A stretch of 64,000 bases of DNA from Eunapius fragilis. Its lineage: Eukaryota; Porifera; Demospongiae; Spongillida; Spongillidae. Every line of letters begins with the position of its first letter. The stretch's first letter is position 1. The notes beneath the pieces are model-generated. The model worked only from the letters and a program-made list of their open reading frames with translations. It ran no database searches and was not told the DNA's origin. This document shows positions 1 through 22,128 of the stretch, in pieces. A program made the translations under genes and the position numbers. The stretch lies in contig OY811985.1 in assembly GCA_963681505.1 (NCBI GenBank), forward strand, positions 5,764,859 through 5,828,858, given 5' to 3'.

Positions 1-10748
<10,748 letters not shown>

Positions 10749-11047
10749 ATGCAGCCACACCCACGATGCACCTTAAGTTTACCGGATGAAAGGAAAAGGT
10801 GCAGTGCTAATTGCACTACTGGCGGTGGTAATAAACGTCACATACCTGCGAGCGCGATTAGGGAGTGAAAGAGACAAGCGCTTGCATGTAATTAGAACAT
10901 TTGCCCTAATTACTCGCAATAAATAACCCAGGGTGAAAAACTTTCCTGATGAAAAAAAAATTGCGCCCTCGAGTTCTATTTGAGTGCGTTTCTAAAATAT
11001 CGAAACGAGCCTCGTGTCTTTGTTTCAAGAAAGGCCTTTCAGCGACT
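10749..11047. promoter_or_regulatory. Divergent promoter region between ACACA and CELF
   Basis: About 300 bp separate the two start codons, which are transcribed away from each other, so this stretch must hold both 5' UTRs and probably a shared promoter. No TATA box is obvious. The role is inferred from geometry only. Confidence 0.5.
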
Positions 11048-12312
11048 ATGGACACCAGTTTGTCGCCGAGTATGGGAATGCACACCGGATTATCACAACC
11101 ACGAGATCCAGACGCGATTAAGCTATTCGTGGGACAAATACCTAAAGGGTGGAACGAACCCGAGGTGCGAGAGATTCTACAAGCTTTTGGGCCCATCCAC
11201 GAACTTACCATCCTCAGGGACAGAGTTACAGGGCTGCACAAAGGTGAGGGTATGACCAGGCGCTACAGGCACCTCAAGGTAGATTTTCGCGATAGGTTGC
11301 GCCTTCGTTACATTCTGTGAGAGACAAGCAGCTGTCGACGCACAACAGGCGCTGCACGAAAAAAAAACTTTACCAGGGGTAAGAAAGAAATATTTGTCTC
11401 CTAACGTTTAAGGGCAGTGACGACGCTAACGGCCCGCTCCGCTGCCCTAGATGCATCATCCTATGCAAGTGAAACCAGCTACCAATGAACATAAGAACAA
11501 CACGCCCGCTGGTAAGTAGCAGCTGAAAGAATCAGATAACCCTGGATTGCGCCAAAGCTTGCGTTTATTCTGCCCCAGCCGAAAGGCGCCTATTTGTTGG
11601 GATGCTGTCAAAGGAACTGACCGAGGAGGACGTTAAGATTGTATTTTCACCATACGGTATAGTTGAGGACGTGTCGATTCTCAGGAACGCGGATGGGACC
11701 AGCAAAGGTTCGCCGCAAATTTACGGCCAGTGGGAAATGTGTGGTATAAGTGGCGCGTTTTTTTTTTGTTTTTGTTTTTTTTTTTTGTTCGCCCCGTTTC
11801 CGTTTATCCTCCAGGAGCAGCCTTCGTACGAATGTCAACAAAGTCGGAAGCACTTCAGTCGATCACGGCCCTACATCAAAGTCAAACCATGCACGTAAGC
11901 GCTCATACTGGTGTCTTGTTCTCCAGACATAACCATCCCAACCCAAAGGGGTGCTCTGCTCCCCTGGTGGTAAAGATAGCCGACACTGACAAGGAAAAGA
12001 TGGCCAAGAGACAGATGCAGGCAGTCGTTAACCTTGGAGCTGGGATCAACACCTTGGGTCTGAATGCGGCTTTTGGTCTGGGGACCCTTGGCGCTGCGGC
12101 CTATTACCAGCAGCTACTCCAGCTGCAGTCTGGCGTTGCCACGGCCAACAACTCATTTGGTCTGGGGACTGGCCTCGGCAATAGTGAGCCTTCAGATGCC
12201 CTGGGGCTTGACTGTGACCCGCCTTGCTCCTTAGACTTGGCCCTCACTGCCCTCACACAGGGCTCCTCCACAGCAACTGCATACACACCAGCACGAACCA
12301 CTGGTGAGGAGG

Positions 12313-12380
<68 letters not shown>

Positions 12381-13252
12381 TTAAAAAACCTGGGCATTAT
12401 CCCCACCTTTTGGCTGTCACACTGTTCTTATGGTTTTACTACATACCACAGACAAGGAGGTGTATTTTAAATATATATTTAAATGTGTATCCTGCCTGTA
12501 TTACGTTACTGTTTCAGGGCTGGGTAATCTCGGGTCTGCAGCACTTGGAGCAGCCGCCGCATCAGCGATGACGAACCACAAGGGACTGGGCACCACCAAT
12601 GACACCATCATGCAGGCCTACATGCAACACCTGTATCCCGCGACTGCCGAGAGCCACCCGACGTCCCGCCTACTCAATCCAACGTCGGCCTTTGCCACAC
12701 ATGCCACCTCCGGCGGCCAACTCATGCAGGCCTCACCAGTCAGCGTTGGCACAAGCTCGTCTTATCTCCAACTCAAACAGAAGGAAGGTGGGTGCTGTTG
12801 TACATATTGGTGCTTCTCAATACCAACAAAAAAAACTTATGTGTTCTTTGTGTGCCCAAACTTTCCCTCTGACCCTCTTCCCTCTCACTGACCTCACCTT
12901 CCCCCTCACTGATCCTTTCTCCCACTTTCCCTTCTCCCTCTCCACTGACCCTCTCCTCTTAGCCCAATCGCCGTGTACTGGACCAGAGGGCTCCAACCTG
13001 TTTATCTACCACCTCCCTAACGATGTGCAAGACTCGGACCTCATCCAGATGTTTGCCCCATTTGGGTCTGTCATCAGCGCCAAGGTTTTCATCGACAAAG
13101 TCACCAACCTCAGCAAGTGCTTTGGATTTGTCAGTTACGACAATCCTGTGTCAGCACAGAATGCCATCCAGGCTATGAACGGGTTCCAGCTAGGTACCAA
13201 ACGTCTCAAGGTCCAGTTGAAACGGCCCAAGGATGCAAACAAGCCATATTGA
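11048..13252 (+). CDS. CELF: CELF/Bruno-family RNA-binding protein, 8 exons
   Basis: CUG/GU-rich-RNA-binding regulator of alternative splicing, mRNA decay and translation. Exons read as 11048-11243, 11296-11378, 11451-11511, 11579-11707, 11815-11894, 11949-12303, 12518-12787 and 12963-13252; they join in frame to 487 residues, the normal CELF size. RRM1 ([11 protein letters not shown], then GCAFVTF) and RRM2 ([11 protein letters not shown]) are close together. A long Ala/Gly/Leu/Gln linker follows, then the C-terminal RRM3 with LFIYHLP and [11 protein letters not shown], ending RPKDANKPY like vertebrate CELF proteins. The start used is the ATG before DTSLSPSMG; an in-frame upstream ATG at 10949 would add 33 residues. 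A (GT)n tract sits in the intron after 12303. Which vertebrate CELF is closest cannot be told by eye. Confidence 0.93.
12315..12380 (+). repeat. (GT)n microsatellite in a CELF intron
   Basis: About 60 bp of GT starting 15 bp after the donor of the linker exon ending at 12303; sense-strand RNA would be a GU repeat. Confidence 0.95.
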
Positions 13253-13631
13253 GCTTCTGAGTGAGTATCTGCTATTTTTTTTTTTTATTTTCTTTTTAAA
13301 CCAAACTGCTGTTATGTTTGTTCAGCTGTTCTGTAATGTTCATGTTGTGTTTTCTGTCTGTCTAGAGTTGTGCAGTTGTCTGTTGGTTTTGTGGAGGACA
13401 GAGCCACACCTTGCATGTCCTACCTATGTTGTATACATGTGTACACTTATGATCCTGTGGTTGTATGTGCTTATGTGAAATCACATGCAATTTTTTGTTG
13501 GTGTTTTTCTTGTTTTTTTTTTTTTTTTTTCATGGCTGTTTTGTTGTTGGCTAATTGCGTCCTATTGGCGTTGCTCACGTGGTTTGGCAAAGGCAAGATC
13601 ACATTATTATTTTGCAACAGGGAATCAAACG
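13253..13631. other. Convergent 3' region, CELF and TMEM135
   Basis: Non-coding stretch between two tail-to-tail genes. It holds T-rich runs (13275-13290, 13510-13530) and no ORF that I can support. It is presumably the 3' UTRs of both genes. Confidence 0.5.
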
Positions 13632-14906
13632 CTATTGCGAGCCAAGTAGGAACTGTAGTGTCTTGTGTACTAGAGGCGAAACGGAGTCTTTCTCGCGTTC
13701 GTATACGTACATGATGGTGGCTAAGGACAGACATTGAAGCCACACGGATCCCCATGGGATCTTGACGATGCCGTGAGCCTTCTTGGTACAGAACCTCCAC
13801 ACCGCTTCTAGTACCTGCGGCATAACGTAGTAAACGAGTTCCAGTCGGCGGGATGGCCGTTCGAACAGTATGGTTAAACCGCCCACCATCCCAGCTAAGG
13901 CGGGGATAAAATGAGGTATCGGTGGACCACGCCTCCACATATTTCTCATCAAACATATTCCGTACTTGACAATGGTACCATCCAAAGCGAAGAACGCGCT
14001 GGATACGACCGTCTTTTTGAGAAGTTGCGTCACAGACGTCACGGGACTAGCGAGGAGCGATGTTGGGTTGAACGCCAGCAGAGACAGGCCATATATGCCT
14101 GCGTAGAGCTTACTGTAGTGCGACATGCCTGCGACGAAGTCCCTCCAGGCGTGGGCATGGCAGGATGCCTCGTGAAGCAGCGCGCTGCAGGGAATAAAGT
14201 CCGCGCTAGGGCGACGCATGTAAACATCCAGTTTTTCCTCGTCGTAATACATACTCCAGCGAACTATTGCCTTGTAGTAGCCGGGAGGTAAGAGATGTGG
14301 GTACCTAGTCACTGCTACTATGATCAGGGCCTCACACACTCCGAACACAATGGCCACGAAGTGGGGGACCGAAGGGAGGTAGCCCAGTTTGTGGAGCACG
14401 GTGATTAAAGCGCCAAACGCCCGGGCAATCATGTAAAGGCTTAGTGTACGCCTTCGATGGGGATTGTCAAGGCATGAGCCTAGGCCAGAGAGAAATCCGG
14501 CCAACAGATGATGCCATGCTTCCTATGGGGTGGGAAGAGTTTGCATAGATGCGCTAGAAACCATTGATGAGTGGACTAACTGGTTTTGCGCGATGCTTCC
14601 GTAGGGCAAATTTCAAGGCCTTGTAAATGGAAGCACTCAGAGCAACTGAAGACGCAAACCTCACGAGATCTCCATTGAACAGTCCTAGCAGGAACGACAA
14701 GGGCCTTTACAGAGAATAATTAAATCTCCATTTAAACTACGAACGACTAACCTCTTGAATAGCGTTTGGCTAGTAAAGCCGGCCATGGCACTTCCAGCTA
14801 CGTGCAAGCCGGCTGCTAGTGTAAAGCTTTTACATGCAGTTACCAGTAATTTAACACACTCTGCCTCGCTTAACGAGACATTGGCGAGATCTTTGTGCGA
14901 AGTCAT
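13632..14906 (-). CDS. TMEM135: TMEM135-like multi-pass membrane protein, 3 exons
   Basis: TMEM135 (PMP52) is a multi-pass peroxisomal/mitochondrial membrane protein linked to mitochondrial dynamics and lipid handling. Exons are 14752-14906, 14562-14704 and 13632-14518, in frame for 394 residues (human about 458). The protein has several hydrophobic segments. Two internally similar signatures mark the family: LLAGFLSGLGSCL followed by HRRRTLSLYMIARA in the first half, and MVGGLTILFERPSRRLELVYY in the second. The first half starts MTSHKDLANVSLSEAEC. The junction between exons 2 and 3 uses a CATGG start after AAG to keep frame and restore AWHHLLAG. The gene lies tail-to-tail with CELF and just downstream of eL42 on the same strand. 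The Cys-rich N-terminal domain of vertebrate TMEM135 is not obvious here, so it may be a short family member. Confidence 0.8.
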
Positions 14907-15014
14907 CACTACACGACATATGATCGTTGCACGTGACAAATTTAATCCGGTTGCAAGGAAGGGAAAAAAACCACACCAAACCAAACAAAAATGTTCTGCA
15001 TTTTGCAGCATGGT

Positions 15015-15657
15015 TTAGAAGGTGATGACAGCTCCCTAACAGTGTAGAGACAAGCCAAAGTTACAAGGTATATACACGCACGCATACACACCTTGCGCTT
15101 CTTTTCTCCTCCCAACTCGAAGTGCTTAGTTCTCTTCAGAGGAAGCTGCTTCTTCTTCTTGCAATCTGTACACTCCATACGCAATACTATCTTTTTAGTC
15201 GTCTTTGCCTATAATTACAACACGTGTTACTTATTACTACTCGCATTACAATGAGTCGCGATATGAAATTCTTATTAAAGCGCATTGACAATGCTACTAC
15301 AGCTTATCTCTTCACCAGCTAGGTTATACTAAAGATGGCGAGCTTACCTTCTTTCTGAATATAGGCTTCGTCTGTCCTCCATAACCTCTTTGTTTGCGAT
15401 CATAACGCCTCTTTCCTAAAAGTTAGTTAGAAGCGTTTTTTCCCCTGATACATTGCTAATTCACGCCTACCTTGTGCGAATAACGACGCCTTTCCAGCCT
15501 TGTACTGAGTTACTTTGAAAAGCGTGTGTTTCTTGCACGTACCGCAGAAGGTCTTTCTGGTTTTCGGAACGTTGACCTAACCAAGAGAAATAATGTAACA
15601 AACCGTCAGCGCCAAAGCCTTTTTGTTAAGAAGTAATGACGACCATGTGCTCACCAT
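15015..15657 (-). CDS. RPL36A: Ribosomal protein eL42 (L36a/L44), 5 exons
   Basis: Large-subunit ribosomal protein near the E site. Exons are 15655-15657 (the ATG alone), 15471-15576, 15348-15415, 15092-15208 and 15015-15035, joining to 104 residues (human 106). It reads [17 protein letters not shown], then [18 protein letters not shown] and [12 protein letters not shown], ending GAVITF. The paired CxxC motifs (FCGTC and ECTDC) are the zinc ribbon of the family. A first coding exon consisting only of ATG is typical of ribosomal protein genes. The pyrimidine-rich CTTTCTTTCGCC just upstream in the sense direction suggests a 5' TOP leader. The start codon is 105 bp from the divergent ATP synthase b gene. 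Confidence 0.95.
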
Positions 15658-15762
15658 CTTAGGAATATATGGCGAAAGAAAGATTGCAAACCCTCCGTAT
15701 ATTTAAGTACTCGATTTTTAAATATATTTCTCTTGTACCTGTATCACGTGACTGCTTCCAAG
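15658..15762. promoter_or_regulatory. Bidirectional promoter, RPL36A / ATP5PB
   Basis: Only 105 bp separate two divergent start codons. The eL42 side has a pyrimidine-rich tract resembling a 5' TOP element (about 15668-15682 read on the minus strand). Co-regulation of the two genes is an inference. Confidence 0.6.
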
Positions 15763-16975
15763 ATGTTGTCCCGCTTAGGGGGATGTCTAATGGCCAGATT
15801 GCCAGGTATGAAGCTTAATTTTCTGGGCATTGACGTAAATATATGATAAGCGAGCACAGCGTCAGAAATAAGTGACCTCGGGTGGCGACTAACAAACTTT
15901 TTACACCCTCTGCCCGTGGTCTAAACTTTTCTTTTCCTCTGTAGCGAGCGCAGCTTCGGCGCGTACGCTTTCTCTGAGTACCACTAACAACCAAGAGCAA
16001 GGTGTGTTTGCCTATTCTAATTGGAGACCAGGTATTACTACTCTTAGTGGCTTTCAAAGGTTCCAAACCAGCAATCAGGCGCACTGGCTTTCTGGAAGAT
16101 AAGACCGGTATAACCGGCCCATGGGTAGTTGGCCTGGGTCTGGCTGCAGTTCTCATATCTAAAGAAATCTATATATTAAACGCCGAAGTATGACCCGCTC
16201 CGCATTTTAAATGGCTTCCTTTCTAATTACCGCCTCTTTCACAGACCCTCCTTGGTACGGTCGCTGGTACCACTGTATATTTCCTAGTGAGAAAAATAGG
16301 AAAGCCGACAGCGCAGTATCTGGATGATAGAGCACAGGTATATGACCTCCATTAATTTGAGCCAAACTATTTTATAGCCTTTTATTCTTGCTTGCAGGGT
16401 ATCCTTGACCAACTAAACGAAGAAAGGGTTGCCAACATCAGACGGCTGGAGGATACCATCCAAAAAGAAAAAAATATGTCTGCGATGCTTGAAGTTCGAC
16501 ATGAGGTGTTTGACATCTTGAAGGTCAGTTTGGTTGGATGTGCTCCTAGATGAGAAGAGAACCACCACACCCACTGTAGGAAAACAATGACATGCGACTG
16601 TCGACAGAGTATTATCGCAGACAGTATGAAGTTGTGCGTGAGGTGAAGAGAAGACTGGACTGCGAACTTGCAACTGAGAAGACAGTCAAGAAGTACCAGT
16701 TTGACCATCTGGCACAGTGGTTGGAGAGAGAGGTCAAGGCTACTCTGACTTCAAAATCTGTGAGTTAATTACTGCCGCAATCAAGTCGGTTGTGCCTCTC
16801 AAATCATCTTGTGTTGTTGGCATGGTAGCTTCAAACTAGCCAAGTGTAAGCTTAACGTGTATCATGACCAATGTTGTGTGTTTTAAAAAATTATTATTAT
16901 TTTTTTCGCCTTATCCCTCAGGATGATAGCCTGAACAAGTGTATAGCAGACTTGAAGCAGCTGTCGGTAGCGTAG
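15763..16975 (+). CDS. ATP5PB: Mitochondrial ATP synthase peripheral-stalk subunit b, 7 exons
   Basis: Subunit b forms the peripheral stalk that holds F1 against Fo in the inner mitochondrial membrane. Exons are 15763-15805, 15945-16001, 16060-16187, 16245-16337, 16398-16523, 16580-16759 and 16922-16975; frames join to 226 residues. The first ~30 residues (MLSRLGGCLMARLP, then SAASARTLSLST) look like a mitochondrial presequence. TGITGPWVVGLGLAA and ISKEIYILNAE match the conserved first membrane segment, followed by a second hydrophobic segment (TLLGTVAGTTVYFLV). The long charged helix follows (LNEERVANIRRLEDTI, VREVKRRLDCELATEK), and the tail KCIADLKQLSVA matches the family end. It is somewhat shorter than the human precursor (256 residues), the difference lying mainly in the N-terminal region. 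The divergent neighbour is RPL36A. Confidence 0.93.
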
Positions 16976-17079
16976 TAGCAAGCGCGCTTTATTAGTTGCA
17001 TAGTCATACAAAAACTTTTTGTGTATTATCATCGTTAAATTAAGCCATAGTACGGATATTATCGGATACTATTACTATT

Positions 17080-17753
17080 ATGTTAGCCACTACGGTGTTA
17101 CGTTCGGTCCGCGCGGTTCGATGGATTTCAACTGGTTCAGTGCTGCGAGCCGACCTGGATACCACAGAGGAATCTATCTATTCCGACCAGCACTGGGAAA
17201 TGAGAAAGGCCCTCAGAAAAATAATCGATAAAGAGATAAACCCTTATGTTGACCGATGGGAGGAGGCACACAACTTTCCAGCTCACAAGGTTATCGGAGC
17301 CACCAGTTGAACGTTTTTATTCACACCCAGACGCACATACTCATTAGGTATTCAAAACACTGGGCAACGCGGGCTTCCTGGGACCCACCCGGCCTGTGGA
17401 ATACGGCGGGCTTGGGCTAGACTACAGTTACTCCATCGCCATCGCAGAAGAATTGGGTAACATCACGTGCGCAGGAGTACCCATGGCTATTGGCGTCCAA
17501 ACAGGTTAAATATATATATCTGCCTTTTGACATACACTGCAAATCTGATGTATGCTAATGTCACCCTCAGACATGGCTGTACCAGCCTTGGTCTGGTTTG
17601 GTAGCCATTACCTGAAACAGGAATTTCTTGCACCATCTATTGCTGGGGACAAGGTAGCATGCCTAGGTGTGAGTGAAGCCGGAGCGGGATCTGATGTAGC
17701 CAGCATTAAGACTGTGGCCTTGCCAAAGAAAAGTGTGTTACCTTTGTGATGTC

Positions 17754-17819
<66 letters not shown>

Positions 17820-18762
17820 TACATGTATGCAATAGAGTTGTGTTCCACTGCAGACTCTGATGACCTGGTCATCAATGGTAGCAAGATGTGGATCACCAAT
17901 GGTCTCCAGGCTGACTGGATGTGTCTCCTTGCCAACACAAGGGAGGGTCACCCACACAAGAACAAATCCCTCATCTGCATCCCCATGAAGTCCCGCGGAA
18001 TCACGGTGACCAAGATCAATAAAATGGGGAACCATTCGTCAGACACTGCACAAGTGTTCTTCGAGGATGTTATTGTTCCTCGGAGCCATATCATTGGGGA
18101 GGAAGGGATGGGCTTCACGTACCAAATGAGGCAGTTCCAGCAAGAGAGGATGTGGGGCACCGCCTCTGGTGGGTGTGGTTATTTTTGTGAGCGTATTATG
18201 TTACACTGACACGATGCTTTTTTATTTTATTTTCTACTCAGTGCTCCAACCTTTCATGAGGCTGATATCTAACACAGCACAGTACACTCGGCAACGCAAA
18301 GCATTTGGTAAAAGTATCTTGGACAACCAGGTAGTTCACTTCAGATTGGCGGAACTGGAGACTGAGGTGGAGGCATTGAGGTCACTTCTGTACCGAGCTG
18401 TGGGTAAATCCTAACCTGGTGACATCTTGTTAATTCTTGAATTACGAGGGTTTTGATGTAAAAGGTTTAGACTGACAGCAAAATTATTTGAGTTAGCTTT
18501 ATTCATACACTATCTAGGTCTGTCCTTGAAAGGTCATGATGTCACAAAGCTGGCTTCTATGTCCAAGCTGAAGGCAGGACGACTGGCAAGAGAGGTTACA
18601 GACTCGTGCCTGCAGTTCTGGGGCGGAATGGGCTACACAGCAGAAGTAGAGGTCAGTCGTATGTACCGAGACATGCGGCTACTGTCCATTGGTGCTGGGG
18701 CAGATGAAGTCATGCTGTCTATCATTTGCAAACTCTCTGGAACACTCCCATCTCGCTCTTAA
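17080..18762 (+). CDS. Mitochondrial acyl-CoA dehydrogenase, 6 exons
   Basis: FAD-dependent enzyme that introduces a trans-2 double bond into an acyl-CoA and passes electrons to ETF. Exons are 17080-17289, 17348-17504, 17571-17732, 17854-18168, 18242-18403 and 18518-18762, giving 416 residues, the normal family length. The N-terminus (MLATTVLRSVRAVRW) resembles a mitochondrial presequence. Family landmarks are ACLGVSEAGAGSD, KMWITNG, RQRKAFGK, LQFWGGMGYTAE and MYRDMRLLSIGAGADEV. The usual 'YEGT' catalytic Glu near the C-terminus is replaced by GAG, as in isovaleryl-CoA dehydrogenase, and a Glu is available at the alternative site (QQERMWG). The exact substrate is unknown; the sequence recalls the citronellyl-CoA/ACDH-6-like branch more than the short- or medium-chain enzymes. 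Confidence 0.88.
17757..17815 (+). repeat. (CA)n microsatellite
   Basis: About 58 bp of CA with one AAC interruption, in the acyl-CoA dehydrogenase intron before exon 17854-18168. Confidence 0.95.
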
Positions 18763-19389
18763 GACACCATCTTCACCTCATGTGTGTTGTTGTAATGTGA
18801 GTGGTGCAGTGACTTCTGACATTTATATGTATTTAGATTATTTATTAGGATATTTTTTTGCACTTGGAGTAGAGGCAAAATGTCTTCAAGAACTCGGCAA
18901 TTATTAAATATTGTTTGTATTTGCAGGCTATTCCTTTTAAACTTAATAGGAAGACTCCCTGTAACCTTGATATGATTTCAAAGTAGGTTTTGCAAAGTAC
19001 ACACTTATTCAAGACCAAAGAGGAGACAGTGTAGGTACATTTGATCTGCACATTACACCAAATGCACAAAGAGCCAAAGTTTAGCTGTGGAGCTTCCTAT
19101 CGTAGGTGTGGTCATCAAAGCAGGGGTCCCTTTTCATGATACTCCTTGGTCAAAAACAACACAATATGTATAATTCACACTGATATAACCACTAGCTGCT
19201 GTACCTAACTAGAGTACTACTGATTGGGAACAAAATCATTTAATTCTAACATCTCTTGATTCATTTCCCCAAATATTCAAGAGTAGTGCATGTACCATCT
19301 CTTATCGTTCCAAAATTTTTCTCCCCTCGCATCCATCACTTACACCCCCCATTCCCTTCCTTCCGCATGCGCTTCCCTTCTGCCCTGCC
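18763..19389. other. Intergenic, convergent 3' ends
   Basis: AT-rich stretch between the acyl-CoA dehydrogenase stop and the stop of the minus-strand SAXO4-like gene. No ORF, repeat or RNA gene is recognisable in it. Confidence 0.5.
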
Positions 19390-20321
19390 TTACCGTGCAA
19401 CGTAAGCATCCTGATTTCTCAGTACTGCTCCCGTGTCAAGGTGCGGGCCAAAGTGATTAATTCGCGTGCTCTTAGTGAAACCGTCTGGCAAGGCAGGACG
19501 CACTCGCCCGCAGGAGCGAACATCCCGCGTTGTGCCTGCTCCGTGTGTAGCACGGTAGGTCGTCAGGAGCTCCGTCCGGCCTGTGCCTCGAATGCCGACA
19601 CTAGGAACATTGTTTTCGACGAAGCCCGTAGGCGCGTTGCGACCAACATCAATACGGTGGAGTATTTGCGGCTCAGAAGGACACGCGGAATGAGCACACT
19701 CCTGGCTATAACGCGTTAGGCTGTGTGGAAGTAGAAGACTGGTCTCGCCTGATGGGTCTAGACAATTGATGACGGTTTACCTTAAGTATTGGTCCGGAGC
19801 GACTATGCTAGAGTACTCGGCGGGGTCTTGCTTTTGGATTCTGCACAGTGCGATTGGGTGCATGCTGGAATACCCTATCTGGAAAGTGAATGCGAAAGAA
19901 GTATAAAATAAAATAAACATTTAATATTATTAGTATTATATATGGGACAGTGTCCAGCTAAATCACCCTTATGGTACATTTTCAAAATTTCCAGAACAAG
20001 CAAAAGAAAAGTAACGCTCGCATTGAAATGTATGGCTAATTATAAATTCAGCACCTAATAACTTTGTGAGGGATAGTCCGATTTAGGATGCGTAAGGACC
20101 ATTTGACAGAAGCTCATGGGTGTTCAAGGAATATCAAAAAATTTGAAAACTTGAAAAACTAGCCAGAAGGGTGATTCTGCTGGACACCGTCCCATATATA
20201 TATATTAGACCTTTTCTGAAGCTCTAGGCTGGACTCTGGAGTCATGGGATTGTCCTTTGACAAAGCCGTTGCTGCAGTCCGCGCTAGGGTAAACAGCGGG
20301 GAGAGCTTCTGGAATGCGTTG

Positions 20322-20409
<88 letters not shown>

Positions 20410-21285
20410 ATGTTATGTGTTATGTGGGTGGGGGGGTAGGAGAGGAACTGAATACCATTCCCTTTAAAGAAGCAAGCCTGCATGCTATCGAGTGCATTAA
20501 AGTCCAACCTTTATGTATTGCCGTGCGGAACCGTCCCGCTCAGTGGAAAAGCCCTTGTTAGGAATGACGGAAGTGGTACTGGCGTGGGTAAATCCGCTTC
20601 CTTCTAGGGCAGCGTGAGCACTTGGTCTTACTGCACTTAGAGACATCAAATTGCACGCACGTTACTTATATATTTTTTAGATACATACTTTCACGGATGA
20701 AGGGTTTTAATGAATAGCTGCTGCGGTTCTCTGAGGAAGGAAGTCTACTTTCCTTGTTTTTATTTTTATTTTTGAAACGGATAAGCAGATCAGTAATTTA
20801 AACTAAAACAAACAATGAAATATCTTACTTCGCCAGTCGGAGTAGCATGTAGGCTGCTAGTTGAATATCCTGATAAACCTGAGTGCACCTTGGCAGGAAG
20901 ATGTTCATAGCCAGTGGGGACAGTGTGAGGCGTAAAAAATTCTTTGGTTTCAGTAGAATAATTTTTCTTTAATAGCTGGCTGTTGCACGGTAGAAAAGTT
21001 TACACTTTCTGTCGTCATATGAGTAACATACCTCATAGCTGGGTTGTCTAAAGCATCTACTTGCTTCGAATAATATATTGTTGGTCTGAAGTTCGCATCA
21101 TATCCGGTTCCTCTGTGCCTCAGTACCTTATCAAAACGGGCCGTTTCTTTGCCGTGAACTGTTGAATAACAGGTCGAATAGAAGTTAAGCGCATTTGTGG
21201 ATGGGCCGTTGCTGGATATGATATGCCAGTTGCCCGGACCATATGGAAACTTCGCCATTTGCTTCTTCGGCGGAGACGTAACCAT
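19390..21285 (-). CDS. SAXO4: SAXO4 (PPP1R32)-like ciliary microtubule protein, multi-exon
   Basis: SAXO4 is a ciliary/flagellar protein reported to bind microtubules and PP1. Exon 1 (about 20950-21285) starts MVTSPPKKQMAKFPYG and has ALNFYSTCYSTVHG, HRGTGYDANFRPTIYY and VDALDNPA, which match the SAXO4 N-terminus in order. Further minus-strand coding blocks follow: EGSGFTHAS around 20580-20620, SNGFVKGQSHDSRV around 20217-20300, KQDPAEYSSIVAPDQYL around 19781-19880, and a final block 19390 to about 19740 with LHRIDVGRNAPTGFVENN and LLTTYRA, again as in SAXO4. The stop is at 19390-19392. Exon limits other than start and stop are approximate. A (GT)n tract and a MITE lie in its introns. The start codon is 73 bp from the divergent MYPT gene. 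Confidence 0.75.
19938..20198. mobile_element. MITE with ~33-bp terminal inverted repeats
   Basis: Left end TATATGGGACAGTGTCCAGC at 19938 is mirrored by the right end, whose complement reads TATATGGGACGGTGTCCAGC; similarity continues into AATCACCCTT. The element is about 260 bp, has no ORF and sits in a SAXO4 intron. Flanking TA-rich bases fit a TA target duplication, as for Tc1/mariner-derived elements, but the superfamily is not proven. Confidence 0.75.
20322..20407 (+). repeat. (GT)n microsatellite
   Basis: Uninterrupted GT dinucleotides of about 85 bp, inside a SAXO4 intron, where the sense strand reads CA. Confidence 0.95.
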
Positions 21286-21358
21286 GGCAGCAAATTATCG
21301 CTCACATCCGTACGTCTCCGCGGATTATTATTGGATGAGTAGTAATGCCTGTTGAAAG
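21286..21358. promoter_or_regulatory. Bidirectional promoter, SAXO4 / MYPT
   Basis: Only 73 bp lie between two divergent start codons. Both 5' UTRs must be very short or overlap the neighbouring coding exon. Confidence 0.55.
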
Positions 21359-22091
21359 ATGGCGACCGTGGCGAAAGAGATTTTTCACGGTGGTACTGGG
21401 AAGTCAGAACAGGCTCTCCAAAAGCGTAACGAACAGCGTAAAAAATGGGACATGAGCGAGACCAGCAGACAACCGGCGACCATCGCTCAGTCCAGACAGA
21501 AACCTCGCGTTAAGTTTAGCGAAAATATTGTTTTCCTTGCTGCTGCCGCTAGCGGAGACTTGGAAGACGTAGAAACGCTGGTTAAAGCGAAGGGAGCTGA
21601 CGTGAACTGCCATAGTAAAGACGGCTTAACGGCTCTACATCAGGTATCATCCGTTATGGTGATTTACTTAATGGTGTATTTGGTCCGGGGGAGGGGAGAG
21701 GGGGTACGGACGATTATATTAGGAGGGGGAAGAAGAAAGGAGAAAGAAGTAGGATGTTTGCGAGCGAAGACTATAAAAACCTGTTCTAAGGGGTCTCACT
21801 CTCCCGTCCATGCCCCTTCAACGTTTTAATGCTACTCCATAGCGTCACGTAGGGCGCCCCGAACTGCTCGCAGATGTTATAGGTTCGACAACTTAGACTG
21901 GCGTGGGTTCCCCTAAGAATAAAAGCAGCCGGGCATGGTATCTTAATTACTAAAATTTTAAATAGCTTCATCTCGTTCAGCGGGAAAGGCATCTCGTTGA
22001 TGAGTTGTGACACATGGATACGGGGGGTGTCCGGTATAACGACGGCATTCCACTGGCCCCTCCTGCTTCATTATTATTATTATACTTGAAA

Positions 22092-22128
<37 letters not shown>

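Noticed and set aside
13911-14291. 126-residue plus-strand ORF
   Set aside because: Antisense shadow of the long TMEM135 exon.
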